Shown: piece after piece, positions 44,943-56,890 of the stretch
Layout of the letters: each line of letters opens with the position of its first letter
How positions within the stretch are numbered: the stretch's first letter is position 1
Assembly: GCA_031761405.1 (NCBI GenBank)
Contig: JASEVX010000370.1
Coordinates: 96,157 to 160,156 of the forward strand
Source of the DNA: Serripes groenlandicus
Lineage: Eukaryota; Mollusca; Bivalvia; Cardiida; Cardiidae
Reading direction: 5' to 3'
Length of the DNA: 64,000 nucleotides
The notes under the pieces: generated by a model
What the model was told of the DNA's origin: nothing
Seen by the model: only the letters and a program-made list of their open reading frames with translations
Databases searched by the model: none
Program-made: the position numbers and the translations under genes

Positions 44943-45825
44943 TGGACAAAAGCTCCCATGCTATTTTTGACAGAAGGTCCCATATCATTTTAATAGGGTG
45001 GACAAAAGATCCCATGTTATTTTAACAGGGTGGACAAAAGTTCCCACACCATTTTGACAGGATGGACAAAAGATCCCATATTGATGAGCCATCCTGGTTT
45101 TTGTCTTAAGGTGACAGACAGTAAAGGTGTTGAGTATATTTTCTTCTTATTAAATGATTTCATAGAAAAATAAACCAGAAAAAAACGAAAAGATTAATAA
45201 AGTCAAACTTACTCCCTGTTAATAAAAAAAATTTATGAGTAAATATATAGCAAACAAAATATAGCATATGGTAACTACTAGTGTTGAAAATTTAGCACAT
45301 CATGATAATAAAACAATGAAAAGTGGATACACCTGTATTTACAAACAAAACAGCTTTCAAAGTAGTTCATGCAGACAGGGTCTTTCAAATACTATTTGAA
45401 AGACCCTGATGCAGACATATTCAATCAACACACAGTCTGGTCATTGTCATTAGTACAGCTATTTATAAAGTTCACACCAATAATATGCTCAATGTTTTAT
45501 TTTTCACAGTTTATGTAAAGAGTTCAATTAACAACACAATTTAGATTTTGATTGCCTTTAATTTAAAACAGCAGGTGATAACTTTGACCCTCTACATTAA
45601 TTGGCTGTTTACCTTGAAATTCACATCCATAATATGCTCAATGGATAGGAATTATATATTCATATAGTTTATTCATTTCAATCTCTTTATTACTGGCTGA
45701 TATATATTATAAGTGGGATCTTTTGTCCACCCTGTTAAAATAACATGGGATATTTTGTCCACACTGTAAAAATGATATGGGAGCTTTTGTCCACCCTGCC
45801 AAAAATAGCATGGGATCTTTTGTCC
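44943..45825. mobile_element. Foldback-type element with inverted tandem-repeat ends, copy 1
   Basis: The left end (44943-45085) has four to five ~30-bp units of TGGACAAAAGATCCCATGTT-type. The right end (45713-45825) has four units in inverted form (ATGGGATCTTTTGTCCACCC). The outermost units match exactly over GGACAAAAG-TCCCATGCTATTTTTG. About 630 bp of unrelated, non-coding DNA lies between. Inverted arrays of short tandem repeats around a passenger are the hallmark of foldback transposons. No transposase. Confidence 0.75.
45385..45415. repeat. 31-bp palindrome inside foldback element, copy 1
   Basis: AGGGTCTTTCAAATA then CTATTTGAAAGACCCT: a near-perfect palindrome. In the duplicate (about 55200-55222) only AGGGTCTTTCAAATAAAGAC then CCT remains, so one arm has shortened. 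Confidence 0.85.
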
Positions 45826-46795
45826 GGCTCCCGCCAATATCATATAGACAAAGAACAAAATAAAAGTACCCATTCACATATAATCGATGTATATCAAATA
45901 TTATTATATATATTTCTTAGTTGCAAACGGTCTCGGATTTACCCGAAGTTTTATGACCCTTATAAAGTCAATTTGTATCACCAGGGGATCTGAAGCGAGT
46001 CGCGTATCCTTATTACATAATCATTAATACTATATACATGATCTATACTATAATCTTCAATGTGAAATGATGTATCTTTAACAACTGCGAATAGAAGGGG
46101 GTATTATACATTTAGTAACAGAACGTAAATTGGTAATTTACTGCTCTAAAACATTTCTGTCGTAAATGATACAATGCGGTTTTTTTCTGTTCTGGTCCTC
46201 TGGTGTATGTGGGAAAAGGTTACGATAACATCCACCTTACTATGTTGTGAATTAAAAACTAAAATTCAATCAACTCTGTTGACCTAAATTTACAAATATC
46301 AGACTTTACCCATAAATACGCATTTGGACGCATCAATAGTTCACGGGTTTTAGAAACAGTGTATAAATTGGAGACATTGATCATTAATAATTAGAAAATG
46401 AATGAATGTTTTCTATTCTTTTCAATTGTTATTTAATTAAGTTCAACATCCATGATTTTCCATGATCGTGCATACTTATATGTGTATCGTTCGTCTATTT
46501 GTTAGTTTTCATCATAGATATGCTTATGTATATAACATGGAACGTGTTTCAATAAATACTATTAATTTACAGATGTTTTGGTTTTATCCATATTAAGCTA
46601 TAAACCAGTGTATTTGGCTAATTGCCCGCCACGACTATCCCCGAGGCGTTAATTGTTTTATTACCCCGGTCACAGCGTGTGATCAATGTGTATTGGTAAA
46701 TAACGGAACCTAACGGAAATTAACGAATGAATTGTTTCAGAGCGCAGCTAGGCTTATCGATATTTGATATTTATCTGATGATCAAAATTCTTCAG

Positions 46796-47038
46796 TATGG
46801 CTGCGTCGGCTGTATTAACCAGCCGGAACAGGCGGAACTCCCTATACACCAACCGTATTAACCATCCGGAACAGCTGGAACTTCGTCTTCACCGACTACA
46901 TTAACAAACCGGAACAGTCGGACCTCAAGCTACGTCGGCTGTATTAACCAGCCGGAACAGAGGGAATTCCAGTTACACAAGCTATATTAATCAGCCGAAA
47001 CAAGCGGAACTCCGGCAACTCCGACTGTATTAACCATG
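46796..47038. repeat. CCGGCTG minisatellite, second block, copy 1
   Basis: Five diverged units of the same minisatellite as 44195-44690 (GTCGGCTGTATTAACCAGCC, ATTAACCATCCGGAACAGC). It leads directly into the satellite array. Confidence 0.88.
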
Positions 47039-50000
47039 CATGCTTCAATCCACCGTCCAATCCATCTATCTCGAACAATAGGCACGCGAAAACGAGGGTG
47101 AAACCACTCTGTCGGCCCAACTCTGGCTGTGTTTTGCAGCCGGCTGCAATACATCCGGATGGAATCCGGCTAGCGTTTCTGGGAGCAAGAGTGTGTCTCT
47201 TTCACCTGACATATATGTCAGGATGCCAGTTAAACTCTCTAATATCCAGCAATTTCCAGCCGGAGTTAGCCGGAGTTGGGCTGCCAAAACGCCAACTTCA
47301 TGTGATCATTGCAGCCAGCTGCGATAAATCCGTGCGGAATCCAGCTAGTGCAACTCGGAGCCAGAGTGAGGCACTTTCACGTGACACATGTCACGATGCC
47401 AGTTAAGCTCTCTAACTCGAACAGGACGGGTGCAAAGTCGTGAATATGTCGGGAAATCCCAACTCCGGCTGTGCATGGCAGCCGGCTGACGGAATTTGGC
47501 GAAACCGGATGTAATGCAACAGGAAGTCAGTTTGCGGCGCTTTCACCTGGCATGCTTCAATTCGCCGTCCAAGCCATCTATCTCGAGCAATAGGCATGCC
47601 AAAACGAGGGTGGTCGGCCCAACTCCGGCTGGGTTTTAGAGCGGGCTGCGATAAATCCGGTTGGGATCCGCCTAGCGTGTCTGGGAGCCAGAGTGTGTCA
47701 CTTTCACCTGGCATATGCCAGGATGCCAGTTAAAATCTCTAATATCGAGCAATATACAACCGGAGTTGGGCTGTAGACTTGGCCAAACTGCCAAATTCAT
47801 CTGAACATGGCAGCCAGCTGCGATAAATCCGGGTGGAATCCGGCTAGTGCGACTCGGAGCCAGACTGAGGTGCTTTCACCTGGCATGCTTCAATCCACCG
47901 TCCAATCCATCTATCTCGAACAATAGGCACGCCAAAACGGGGGTGAGACCACTCTGTCGGCCCAACCCCGGCTGGGTTTTGCAGCCGGCTGCGATACATC
48001 CGTGTGGAATCCGGCTAGCGTGTCTGGGAGCCAGAGTGTGTCACTTTCATTTGTCATATATGTCAGGATGCCAGTTAAACTCTATAATTTCCAGCCGGAG
48101 TTGGCCGGAGTTGGCCGGAGTTGGGCTGCCAGAACGCCAACTTCATGTGAACATTGCAGCCAGCTGCGATAAATCCGTGCGGAATCCGGCTAGTGCAACT
48201 CGGAGCCAGAGTGAGGCACGTTCACATGACACACGTCACGATGCCAGTTAAGCTTTTTAATTCGAACAGGACGGGTGCAAATTCGGGAATATGTCGGGAA
48301 ATCCCAACTCCGGCTGGGTTTTGCAGCCGGCTGCGATACATCCGGGTGGAATCCGGCTAGCGTTTCTGGGAGCCAGAGTGTGTCACTTTCACCTGACATA
48401 TATGTCAGGATGCCAGTTAGACTCTCGAATATCCAGCAATTTCCAGCCGGAGTTAGCCGGAGTTGGGCTGCCAAAACGCCAACTTCATGTGAACATTGCA
48501 GCCAGCTGCGACAAATCCGGGCGGAATCCGGCTAGTGCAACTCGGAGCCAGAGTGGGGCACTTTCACGTGACACATGTCACGATGCCAGTTAAGCTCTCT
48601 AATTCGAACAGGACGGGTGCAAATTCGGGAATATGTCGGGAAATCCCAACTCCGGCTGTGCATGGCAGCCGGCTGACGGAATTTGGTGAAACCGGATGTC
48701 ATGCAACAGGAAGTCTGTTTGCGGCGCTTTCACCTGGCATGCTTCAATCCGCCGTCCAAGCCATCTATCTCGAGCAATAGGCACGCCAAAACGAGGGTGG
48801 GAGCCACTCTGTCGGCCCAACTCCGGCGGGGTTTTACAGCCGGCTGCGATAAATCCGGTTGGAATCCGCCTAGCGTGTCTGGGAGCCAGAGTGTGTCACT
48901 TTCACCTGGCATATGCCAGGATGCCAGTTAAAATCTCTAATATCGAGCAATATACAACCGGAGTTGGGCTGTAGACTTGGCCAAACTGCCAACTTCATCT
49001 GAACATGGCAGCCAGCTGCGATAAATCCGGGTGGAATCCGGCTAGTGCGACTCGGAGCCAGACTGAGGTGCTTTCACCTGGCATGCTTCAATCCACCGTC
49101 CAATCCATCTATCTCGAACAATAGGCACGCCAAAACGGGGGTGAGACCACTCTGTCGGCCCAACTCCGGCTGGGTTTTGCAGCCGGCTGCGATACATCCG
49201 GGTGGAATCCGGCTAGCGTGTCTGGGAGCCAGAGTGTGTCACTTTCATTTGTCATATATGTCAGGATGCCAGTTAAACTCTATAATTTCCAGCCGGATTT
49301 GGCCGGAGTTGGCCGGAGTTGGGCTGCCAGAACGCCAACTTCATGTGAACATTGCAGCCAGCTGCGATAAATCCGTGCGGAATCCGGCTAGTGCAACTCG
49401 GAGCCAGAGTGAGGCACGTTCACCTGACACACGTCACGATGCCAGTTAAGCTTTTTAATTCGAACAGGACGGGTGCAAATTCGGGAATATGTCGGGAAAT
49501 CCCAACTCCGGCTGGGTTTTGCAGCCGGCTGCGATACATCCGGGTGGAATCCGGCTAGCGTTTCTGGGAGCCAGAGTGTGTCACTTTCACCTGACATATA
49601 TGTCAGGATGCCAGTTAGACTCTCGAATATCCAGCAATTTCCAGCCGGAGTTAGCCGGAGTTGGGCTGCCAAAACGCCAAATTCATGTGAACATTGCAGC
49701 CAGCTGCGACAAATCCGGGCGGAATCCGGCTAGTGGAACTCGGAGCCAGAGTGAGGCACTTTCACGTGACACATGTCACGATGCCAGTTAAGCTTTTTAA
49801 TTCGAACAGGACGGTTGCAAATTCGGGAATATGTCGGGAAATCCCAACTCCGGCTGGGTTTTGCAGCCGGCTGCGATACCTCCGGCAGGAATCCGGCTAG
49901 CGTTTCTGGGAGCCAGAGTGTGTCACTTTCACCTGACATATATGTCAGGATGCCAGTTAGACTCTCGAATATCCAGCAATTTCCAACCGGAGTTAGCCGA

Positions 50001-51335
50001 AGTTGGGCTGCCAAAACGCCAACTTCATGTGAACATTGCAGCCAGCTGCGATAAATCCGGGCGGAATCCGGCTACTGCAACTCGGAGCCAGAGTGAGGCA
50101 CTTTCACGTGACATATGTCACGATGCCAGTTAACCTCTCTCATTCGAACAGGACGGGTGCAAAGTCGTGAATATGTCGGGAAATCCCAACTCCGGCTGTG
50201 CATGGCAGCCGGCTGACGGAATTTGGTGAAACCGGATGTCATGCAACAGGAAGTCTGTTTGCGGCGCTTTCACCTGGCATGCTTCAATCCGCCGTCCAAG
50301 CCATCTATCTCGAGCAATAGGCACGCCAAAACGAGGGTGGGAGCCACTCTGTCGGCCCAACTCCGGCTGGGTTTTACAGCCGGCTACGATAAATCCGGGC
50401 GGAATCCGCCTAGCGTGTCTGGGAGCCAGAGTGTGTCAATTTCACCTGGCATATGCCAGGATGCCAGTTAAACTCTCTAATATCGAGCAATATACAGCCG
50501 GAGTTGGGCTGTAGACCTGGCCAAACTGCCAACTTCATCTGAACATGGCAGCCAGCTGCGATAAATCCGGGTAGAATCCGGCTAGTGCGACTCGGAGCCA
50601 GACTGAGGTGATTTCACCTGGCATGCTTCAATCCACCGTCCAATCCATCTATCTCGAACAATAGGCACGCCAAAACGGGGGTGAGACCACTCTGTCGGCC
50701 CAACTCCGGCTGGGTTTTGCAGCCGGCTGCGATACATCCGGGTGGAATCCGGCTAGCGTGTCCTGGAGCCAGAGTGTGCCACTTTCATTTGACATATATG
50801 TCAGGATGCCAGTTAAACTCTCTAATTTCCAGCCGGAGTTGGCCGGAGTTGGCCGGAGTTGGGCTGCCAGAACGCCAACTTCATGTGAACATTGCAGCCA
50901 GCTGCGATAAATCCGGGCGGAATTCGGCTAGTGCAACTCGGAGCCAGAGTGAGGCACTTTCACCTGACACATGTCACGATGCCAGTTAAGCTCTCTAATT
51001 CGAACAGGACGGGTGCAAAGTCGGGAATATTTCGTGAAATCCCAACTCCGGCTGTGCATGGCAGCCGGCTGACGGAATTTGGCGAAACCGGATGTCATGC
51101 AACAAGAAGTCAGTTTGCGACGCTTTCACCTGGCATGCTTCAATCCGCCGTCCAAGCCATCTATCTCGAGCAATAGGCACGCCAAAACGAGGGTGGGAGC
51201 CACTCTGTCGGCCCAACTCCGGCTGGGTTTTACAGCCGACTGCGATAAAACCGGGTGGAATCCGCCTAGCGTGTCTGGGAGCCAGAGTGTGTCACTTTCA
51301 CCTAGCATATGCCAGGATATGCCAGGGCGAGTATA
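47039..51335 (+). repeat. Satellite array 1: 7-monomer higher-order repeat (1198 bp)
   Basis: Monomers of about 171 bp (spacings 166-175) share ...GGAATCCGGCTAG(C/T)G...(C/T)GGAGCCAGAGTG...TTTCACCTG...GATGCCAGTTAA.... Seven distinguishable monomers repeat as a block. The same monomer recurs at 48392 and 49590 (1198 bp apart), with the others at 48567, 48733, 48905, 49077, 49248 and 49423. About 3.6 blocks are present; one has an extra two-monomer insertion near 49780-50120. Copies of the block are nearly identical, so homogenisation is recent. Each monomer contains a palindrome (see findings) and CAGCCRGCTGC. Because 1197 is a multiple of three, frames of 60-150 codons stay open on both strands; none shows sign of being a gene. 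The array ends in a TATGCCAGGATATGCCAGGG stutter at about 51315. Confidence 0.97.
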
Positions 51336-51340
51336 GCTAA

Positions 51341-52005
51341 CCCCAAAAAGCCCGCATTGAAGCCATAATTTAGCTTTATTCATAATGAATGAGACGACTA
51401 CACATCGTTGCAGAAGGCAACACAGTTATTGAAATGATTTTGTATAAGTTCAATTTATGTCAAAGAAGTGTCTGTGTGTTCCCAGCTCAAGGAAGTTAGA
51501 ATGAAATTAATAGACTTCTATGGAATAAATATATCCTCTCTGCAGTAGTGAATTTACTATTAATCAAAGTATATGTAGCAACTGCATACTTTGAGCAGTA
51601 TAATGATCCCTGATAAAAGTAAATATATAATGCCAGATGATGGTAACTTGGTCAAAATATGAGAAGCAGATAATCAAAAGTGATTGTATCTTAAAGTTTT
51701 AAATTTTGAAATAAAAACAATAACTGATAATGAAACAAATATTTTGATTGGTAACGGAATAGTTGGTTATTGAAAACATGGGATTATCTCTTGATTGAAT
51801 TGTCCCAAACAATGAAATATATGCAATTCTAAAGAGGCCTACCATATCACAATATACCAGAAGTCAGGGTGACTTATATTATGTAACATTATGCAATCAT
51901 TTCCGGCCTTGTCACATGTGTGTTGGTTACACACTAATTAACTGGTTTTATAACCCCTTTATTGTGCATACATGTAGGGACTTAAGCTAATTGGCAATTA
52001 AAGTC
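51341..52005. other. No gene recognised
   Basis: Unique-looking AT-rich DNA after the first satellite array. Confidence 0.4.
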
Positions 52006-52270
52006 TTCTTATATAACCCTTCTCAACATTCTTAAATTCTGCAGCAGACAAATTCGAAATCATCATTGGCAATAAATTTTGCAAATATATCTATTTATAA
52101 GATTGTAAATGTAATTATGATTAAAATAAAAGGCCTTTTTTTCTTCATAAAAGCAAAGAAATGCTCATGAATCTTGACTGTCAAGCAATTTCTTTTTTCT
52201 ATTTTTGTTTTATCAAAAGAAGTTTATTATTATTTATATGTCACAGTTGAGTTGGACGTAGATATTGGCT
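52005..52270. mobile_element. Very degenerate TTAA-family MITE remnant
   Basis: TAACCCTTCTCAACATTC and TCTGCAGCAGACAAATTCGA, then AAGCAATTTCTTTTT and CATAAGTAGTTA. The order fits family T but the ends are badly eroded. Confidence 0.4.
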
Positions 52271-52859
52271 CATAAGTAGTTAAAAATAAATCCTCCTTTC
52301 CATATGCTATTTACGATCAACAGCACGTATTTCAAATTGAACAAGTACACGTATATACAAATGAATATTGAACAAGTATATATCACATTCTATATACATA
52401 TATAGATGGAGACAATTGTAACTATTTGACGGCTCAAACAAGTGTGAAACAGAAAAAACGATCAACACCTTCACAAGATATTGAAGTAAATATAAATTGT
52501 AGTTATAATTACCCTAAAGAGCTTTCATATATATATGTAACATACCGTGCTCGAACTTAATAACCATCGGTTCAAAACAGTTTATTAACTCAATGGTTAC
52601 ATGACAATATGAGCAATAACAAAATACAAACAATATACATTTGAGGCTTATAACATATTATTTAAATAATAAATATTGCAGAACTTTGGCAGTGATATAT
52701 TCTAAAAATTTGTATCAGAGGGAGAGTACCCTACACATAATGAAGAATCAAAATTCATAAAAATGACTTATGATATATGATACTGTATTAAACAAAAATG
52801 ATTTTCAAATTTAGTTACGTTTACAATGAGAATTCTCTGTAAATATTACTCAAACGTCA
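52271..52859. other. No gene; probable 3' UTR of the following LINE
   Basis: AT-rich, no coding sense. By position it would be the 3' untranslated part of the minus-strand retrotransposon fragment at 52860-53400, but no tail was identified. Confidence 0.35.
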
Positions 52860-53400
52860 GTTAAATTTTACAAGAATTTCTTTTATAAATAGACATATTT
52901 TCTGTATTCTATCGTATTGGTTGTTTTGATATTCATTAATTCATTAAAACTATGGATATTGTGTCTGTTATAGTATTTGCCGTTAAGTAAACGTTTTCTA
53001 TTTGAGCAAAAATATTGACATTCTAATAAGTAATGATATTCATCAACTACAGCTGAATCGCACAATTGACATTTACGCATATTTAAATCATTGCCATTCC
53101 AACAACCGGTTTCAACAGGAAGTCTGTGGTTACGTGTTCTAAACCGTATTAAATATTTTAACATTTTTGTTGGTGTATGTATCAAATAGTTTTCAAATTC
53201 GAAATGAATTTTCAACAATTGAATACCAGTCATTGACAAACATGTCTGACAGTAATATAGTGTTCCTGGTGTTAGGAATGACGTTTTTAATTGATGAAAG
53301 GAAAACGTGCGTAAAGTGTTTAATTAGTGCACAGGACAGTTATATACTCTATGTTTATGTTCGTAAAATAAAATACATGATTTTGTATTACTGTGTACAT
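52860..53400 (-). pseudogene. LINE ORF2 C-terminal fragment, minus strand
   Basis: The minus-strand frame (plus 52883-53239) carries YLIRFRTRNHRLPVETGCW ahead of the zinc pattern C-x2-C-x8-H-x4-C (CQLC..H..EC), then an Asn/Lys-rich C-terminus. It is homologous to the end of the reverse transcriptase ORF at 466-2268 and to 6300-6530. Further upstream coding sense continues in another frame, with a shift at about 53205 and stops, so the copy is dead and 5'-truncated. Confidence 0.8.
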
Positions 53401-53599
53401 TTTTTCATTTCATTCATTTATGTTGGTATGATTACAAAAGGAAATAAAATGGAAACCCGTTGATCTATCCTAAAAAGAGTTCATTTTCCCGACGTTAATT
53501 ACGTCACATATAAACCCAAGATAAGCCATAATGCACCACAGACGTTCCCAAATTCATTGTTGGGGTGGTAATTTCGTCGGAGGTCACCACAAACTATCA

Positions 53600-53830
53600 C
53601 ATGTATGCTGGTAACCTCTGGCGCGGTCTAACAGCTCGATCGTAATGTAGAACCAGGACGACTAAAACACTTTTCTGTTTCATTTTTTGCAACAGTCTGG
53701 TAACCTCTGGCGCGTTGTAACAGCCCGTAAATTGATTCCTAGACATTTCAACAAATAATCGTTATAACAAGACAAGCATGTTTAAAGACTGGTTACCTCT
53801 GGCACGGCTTAAAAACGTGAAAGTTAATGA
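53600..53830. repeat. Short direct repeats, ~90-bp spacing
   Basis: CTGGTAACCTCTGGCGCG at about 53609 and 53697, and CTGGTTACCTCTGGCACG at about 53789, each followed by a TAACAGC or similar word. Three copies about 90 bp apart, otherwise diverged. Confidence 0.7.
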
Positions 53831-54041
53831 TCATTTTTTAAATACGCAAGAGAGACTCGCCTTGACGTGAATCTTGGGCTTCAACCCTACGTTGTGCAAA
53901 GGGTATGGAGAAAAAAGGAGACATGAATACAAATAAAAAATTTATTACAAATTCGTAGATGTACAAAACTATTTAATATAAACATGAAATGAAGCAATAT
54001 TTTTCCTCAAAAAATATTTGACGATCAGACATGTTCATTAT
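53831..54041. other. No gene recognised
   Basis: AT-rich spacer ending exactly where the second duplication unit starts (CATGTGCGTGAAG at 54042). Confidence 0.4.
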
Positions 54042-56890
54042 CATGTGCGTGAAGTTAGCCGGAGTAGCCGGAACAGCCGGAGTAGCCGGAACTCCGGCTA
54101 CTCCGGCTGTATCAACCAGCCGGAACAGCCGGAGTTCCGGCTACTCCGGCTGCATTAACCAGCCGGAATAGCCGGAGTTCTGGCTACTCCGGCTGTATAA
54201 ACCGGCCGGATAAGCTGTATTTCCTATTACTTCGACTGTACTTACCAGTCGGATATCATCATTCCGGCTACTCAAGCTGTATTAACCAGCCGGAACTCAG
54301 GCTTCTCCGGCTGTATAAACCAGGCGGAACAGCTGGAACTCCGTCTACACTGACTGTATTTACCAACCGAAACAGTCGAACTCCAGCTACGTCGGCTGTA
54401 TTAACCAGTCGGAACAGCTGGCTGTATTAACCATCCGGAACAGCCGGAACTCCGACAACTTCGACTGTATATACCAGTCGGAACTCCGTCTATACCGGAA
54501 CAGTCGGACCTCCACATGTGGAAGAATTATTTCACCGGCAATTGCTATCAGGTATAATTTACCATATGGAAATAAAGAGTAGCTGTAACTTTAACGCGCT
54601 ATGACTCTTTAATTAATTAATTCATCGCTTAGGTGCAAACGGCTCCACAAAATATAATTATCTATCTTTAATATGTGTCATTTATTTTTCGAGAAAAATA
54701 TGATTTAAATGGTCTTCTTTTAGGTTAAATAAACGTTGTCAATATCGAATACAGGACAACAGATCACATGGACAAAAGCTCCCATGCTATTTTTGACAGA
54801 AGGTCCCATATCATTTTAATAGGGTGGACAAAAGATCCCATGTTATTTTAACAGGGTGGACAAAAGTTCCCACACCATTTTGACAGGATGGACAAAAGAT
54901 CCCATATTGATGAGCCATCCTGGTTTTTGTCTTAAGGTGACAGACAGTAAAGGTGTTGAGTATATTTTCTTCTTATTAAATGATTTCATAGAAAAATAAA
55001 CCAGAAAAAAACGAAAAGATTAATAAAGTCAAATTTACTCCCTGTTAATAAAAAATTATGAGTAAATATATAGCAAACAAAATATAGCATATGGTAACTA
55101 CTAGTGTTGAAAATTTAGCACATCATGATAATAAAACAATGAAAAGTGGATATACATGTATTTACAAACAAAACAGCTTTCAAAGTAGTTCATGCAGACA
55201 GGGTCTTTCAAATAAAGACCCTGATGCAAACATATTCAATCAACACACAGTCTGGTCATTGTCATTAGTACAGCTATTTATAAAGTTCACACCAATAATA
55301 TGCTCAATGTTTTATTTTTCACAGTTTATGTAAAGAGTTCAATTAACAACACAATTTAGATTTTGATTGCCTTTAATTTAAAACAGCAGGTGATAACTTT
55401 GACCCTCTACATTAATTGGCTGTTTACCTTGAAATCACATCCATAATATGCTCAATGGATAGGAATTATATATTCATATAGTTTATTCATTTCAATCTCT
55501 TTATTACTGGCTGATATATATTATAAGTGGGATCTTTTGTCCACCCTGCCAAAATGATGCGGGAGCTTTTGTCCACCCTGTTAAAATAACATGGGATCTT
55601 TTGTCCACACTGTAAAAATGATGTGGGAGCTTTTGTCCACCCTGCCAAAAATAGCATGGGATCTTTTGTCCGGCTCCCGCCAATATCATATAGACAAAGA
55701 ACAAAATAAAAGTACCCATTCACTTATAATCGATGTATATCAAATATTATTATATATATTTCTTAGTTGCAAACGGTCTCTGATTTACCCGAAGTTTTAT
55801 GACCCTTATAAAGTCAATTTGTATCACCAGGGGATCTGAAGCGAGTCGCGTATCCCTATTACATAATCATTAATACTATATACATGATCTATACTATAAT
55901 CTTCAATGTGAAATGATGTATCTTTAACAACTGCGAATAGAAGGGGGTATTATACATTTAGTAACAGAACGTAAATTGGTAATTTACTGCTCTAAAACAT
56001 TCCTGCCGTAAATGATATAATGCGGGTTTTTTTCTGTTTCTGGTCCTCTGGTGTATGTGGGAAAAGGTTACGATAAAATCCACCTTACTATGTTGTGAAT
56101 TAAAAACTAAAATTCAATCAACTCTGTTGACCGAAATTTACAAATATCAGACTTTACCCATACATACGCATTTGGACGCATCAATAGTTCACGGGTTTTA
56201 GAAAGAAACAGTGTATAAATTGGAGACATTGATCATTAATAATTATTAAATTAATGAATGTTTTCTATTCTATTCAATTGTTATTTAATTAAGTTCAACA
56301 TCCATGATTTTCCATAATCGTGCATACTTATATGTGTATCGTTAGTCTATTTGTTAGTTTTCATCATTGATATGCTTATGTATATAACATGGAACGTGTG
56401 TCAATAAATACTATTAATTTACAGATGTTTTGGTTTTATCCATATTAAGCTATAAACCAGTGTATTTGGCTAATTGCCCGCCACGACTATCCCCGAGGCG
56501 TTAATTGTTTTATTACCCCGGTCACAGCGTGTGATAAATGTGTATTGGTAAATAACGGAACGTAACGGAGATTAACGAATGAATTGTTTCAGAGCGCAGC
56601 TAGGCTTATCGATATTTGATATTTATCTGATGATCAAAATTCTTCAGTATGGCTGCGTCGGCTGTATTAACCAGCCGGAACAGGCTGAACTCCTTCTACA
56701 CCAACCGTATTAACCAGCCGGAACAGCTGGAACTTCGTCTTCACCGACTACATTAACAAACCGGAACAGTCGGACCTCCAGCTACGTCGGCTGTATTAAC
56801 CAGCAGGAACAGAGGGAATTCCAGTTACACAAGCTATATTAATCAGCCGAAACAAGCGGAACTCCGGCAACTCCGACTGTATTAACCATG
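54042..56890. repeat. Duplication unit, copy 2 (unique part)
   Basis: Near-identical to 44182-47038. It contains the CCGGCTG minisatellite (54055-54530, one ~34-bp unit fewer), the foldback element (54769-55671, one extra ~32-bp unit at its right end), the shortened palindrome near 55200 and the second minisatellite block (56648-56890). The same AT-rich 900-bp stretch is present with about 1-3% substitutions. Confidence 0.95.
54769..55671. mobile_element. Foldback-type element with inverted tandem-repeat ends, copy 2
   Basis: Same structure as 44943-45825. The right end has five inverted ~32-bp units (55525-55671) instead of four. Confidence 0.75.

Larger units (their letters stand above)
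44182..47038. repeat. Duplication unit, copy 1 (unique part)
   Basis: The sequence from CATGTGCGTGAAGTTAGCC (44182) to ATTAACCATGCATG (about 47038) reappears at 54042-56890 with scattered substitutions and small copy-number changes in its short tandem repeats. The offset is 9860 at the left and 9852 at the right. It contains two minisatellite blocks, a foldback element and about 900 bp of plain AT-rich DNA (45830-46790). Confidence 0.95.
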
